Positions 62,593-64,000 of a stretch of 64,000 nucleotides of DNA are shown piece after piece. Within the stretch, counting starts at the first letter, position 1. Each line of letters opens with the position of its first letter. Under the pieces are notes generated by a model that ran no database searches, was not told where the DNA came from, and saw only the letters and a list, made by a program, of their open reading frames with translations. A program made the translations under genes and the position numbers. Source of the stretch: Archangium sp. (GTDB taxonomy: Bacteria > Myxococcota > Myxococcia > Myxococcales > Myxococcaceae); NCBI GenBank assembly GCA_030681645.1, contig JAUXRX010000052.1, positions 62,001 to 126,000 on the forward strand, written 5' to 3'.

Positions 62593-64000
62593 TCACTCCG
62601 CAGTCTGCCCCTCACCCCGGCCCTCTCCCCGCTGCGCAGGGAGAGGGAGCACGACGAGCGAGTCCCCCTCGAGCGCGAAGCCGGTGGCGCCGAGCACCCA
62701 CGCCGACACCTCGGCCTCGGGCTCACCCGAGAGCTCCACCAGCTTGTGCAGCAGCGGCTTCCACGGCGTGCTCCGCGCGCCCGCGGCCACCAGGTGGCGC
62801 AGCGCGTACTCGACGACCTGGCCCTGCTGACGCTGCTTCACCAGCTGGCGATCGAGGTCGAGGAACGTCGAGGCCACGGTGCGAATGGCCAGCGACATGA
62901 ACGAGGTGCGGTCCATCTCCTCGCGCAGCGCGGCCTGGTCGACGATGCCCACCACCGTGTCGGTCACCGCGGTCACCGTCGCCGAGCGCGGCTGACCGGT
63001 GAACACCGCCGCTTCGCCGAAGAGCTCGCCCGGGTTGAGGCGGCGCAGCTCCTGCGGTTGGCCGCCCACCAGGCGGCTCGCCAGGCAGCTGCCCTCGATG
63101 ATGACGTACGCCGCGTCACCGGGCTCACCCTCGGTGATGATGGCCTCGCCCGCCTTGAAGGAGCGCTGCGGCAACTGCGCCAGCCCGCGCGTGTAGCGCT
63201 CGAGGTCGCGCTGGAACGCCTCGACCGTCTGGTAGCGCTCGGCCGGGTCCTTCGCGAGCGCCTTCATGCAGATCGCCACCAGCCGGCGGGGCACCGGCGC
63301 GCGCTTGCGCCCTGCTGCGACCACGTCAGGGGGCGTCACCACGCCCGCGACGGCCTTTTCCATCGCCTGGTCCGCGGTCGACGAGGCGTGCGGTGCCTTG
63401 CCACACAGGACGCGGTACAGCATGCCTCCGAGCGCGAAGATGTCGGTGCGCTCGTCGAACTTCCACAGCTCGCCCGCCGCCTGCTCGGGGGCCATGTAGT
63501 TGGGCGTGCCCTGCGCCGTGCGCACCTCGACCGGGCCCTTCGGCAGCTCCGACTTGCGCCGCGCGATGCCCCAATCGACCAGGTAGATCTGCCCGAAGTC
63601 CGCGACGATGACGTTCGAAGGCTTGAGGTCGAGGTGCAGCACGCCCTTCGAGTGCGCGAAGGCCAGGGCGTCGCAGATGCGCAGGAGCACCTCGAGCGCC
63701 TCGGGCAGCCCGCCGAGGCCCTCGCGCTCGTCCTGCTCGAGCTGTTCCTGCAGCGTCTGCCCTTCCAGCACCTTCATGGTGAAGACGCTGGAGCGCTTTC
63801 GCTCGCTGCCCAGCGCGTAGACCGCGGGGATGTTCGGGTGGTCGAGCTGCGCGGTGATGCGCGCCTCGGTCACGAAGCTCGCCAGCGCCGCGTCTTCCTT
63901 CAACAGCTCGGGGCGCAGCACCTTGAGCGCGACCTCGCGGCCGAGCACCTCGTCGCGCACCCGGTAGACGCGGGCCATGCCTCCCGAGCCGAGCAGGCCC
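62593..64000 (-). CDS. Ser/Thr protein kinase fused to cyclic-nucleotide-binding domain (5' end outside window)
   Basis: At least 468 residues; the start lies beyond 64000, where the Gly-rich loop (LLGSGGMARVYRV) is already in progress. The kinase domain shows the Lys of VALKVLR, HLDLKPSNVIV, and MAPEQAA. The Asp-Phe-Gly motif is DWG. A Crp-like domain follows (FKAGEAIITEGEPGDAAYVI, PGELFGEAAVFTGQPRSATV), which may bind cAMP or cGMP and control the kinase. A helical region closes the protein. The final residues (LPLPAQRGEGRGEGQTAE) are encoded by repeat B. Confidence 0.9.
   Translation of the reverse strand, partial: GLLGSGGMARVYRVRDEVLGREVALKVLRPELLKEDAALASFVTEARITAQLDHPNIPAVYALGSERKRSSVFTMKVLEGQTLQEQLEQDEREGLGGLPEALEVLLRICDALAFAHSKGVLHLDLKPSNVIVADFGQIYLVDWGIARRKSELPKGPVEVRTAQGTPNYMAPEQAAGELWKFDERTDIFALGGMLYRVLCGKAPHASSTADQAMEKAVAGVVTPPDVVAAGRKRAPVPRRLVAICMKALAKDPAERYQTVEAFQRDLERYTRGLAQLPQRSFKAGEAIITEGEPGDAAYVIIEGSCLASRLVGGQPQELRRLNPGELFGEAAVFTGQPRSATVTAVTDTVVGIVDQAALREEMDRTSFMSLAIRTVASTFLDLDRQLVKQRQQGQVVEYALRHLVAAGARSTPWKPLLHKLVELSGEPEAEVSAWVLGATGFALEGDSLVVLPLPAQRGEGRGEGQTAE
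62608..62649 (+). repeat. Repeat B copy inside the 3' end of the kinase gene
   Basis: Read leftward, this copy encodes the kinase tail LPLPAQRGEGRGEGQ just before its stop at 62593. Confidence 0.85.

Overview
The window is a contiguous stretch of a very GC-rich, delta-proteobacterial-type chromosome, most likely from a member of the Myxococcota (family Myxococcaceae or a near relative). The main reasons are three proteins ending in the MYXO-CTERM sorting signal (Gly-Cys motif, hydrophobic helix, Arg cluster), many lipoproteins with Gly/Thr-rich linkers after the lipidated Cys, PilZ, zinc-ribbon and TolB-like proteins of the kind common in that group, and dense signalling genes. No tRNA, rRNA, CRISPR array, transposase or phage gene was seen.

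Layout. 1-3954: small secreted or lipoprotein genes of unknown function. 4032-8003: housekeeping and envelope genes (dnaN sliding clamp, an HDOD protein, a PQYQQ-repeat outer-membrane-type protein, a site-2 protease). 8111-12762: lipoproteins and a MYXO-CTERM beta-helix protein. 13039-14861: a Rieske oxygenase overlapping a membrane protein gene. 15016-16709: two zinc-ribbon membrane proteins and a PilZ protein. 16719-25587: a 14-unit Kelch MYXO-CTERM protein, a DUF4344 metallopeptidase-like protein, small membrane proteins, an MBOAT/SGNH acyltransferase pair, and a start-less, lower-GC gene.

25602-39420 is the most striking region: four very large genes on the minus strand, nearly without gaps. 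Three are paralogous lipoproteins (Ig-like repeats, a 'STNG...APYWDDL' beta module twice, a lamin-tail-like domain between). The fourth is an IPT/TIG-repeat protein with a MYXO-CTERM tail. Together they look like one surface or adhesin system.

39682-50499 is a signalling island: class III nucleotide cyclase, hybrid histidine kinase, then a membrane protein-CheW-CheY-CheA-CheC operon with Bacillus/Thermotoga-type components, a Gly-rich YhcR/lamin-tail lipoprotein and a GGDEF protein. 50522-64000 holds a zinc-ribbon protein, a pentapeptide-repeat protein, a glyoxalase-fold protein, a TolB-like protein overlapping a Cys-rich lipoprotein, a fatty acid/sterol hydroxylase, RarD, a UDP-sugar pyrophosphorylase and a Ser/Thr kinase fused to a cyclic-nucleotide-binding domain.

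Two dispersed short repeat families run through the window. Repeat A (CCCTCGACTCCGCTCGGG then RTGAACGG) lies between genes and also in frame inside two unrelated coding sequences. Repeat B (CCCCTCACCCC...CTCTCCCC hairpin) sits mostly at gene ends and supplies the final codons and stop of at least three proteins.
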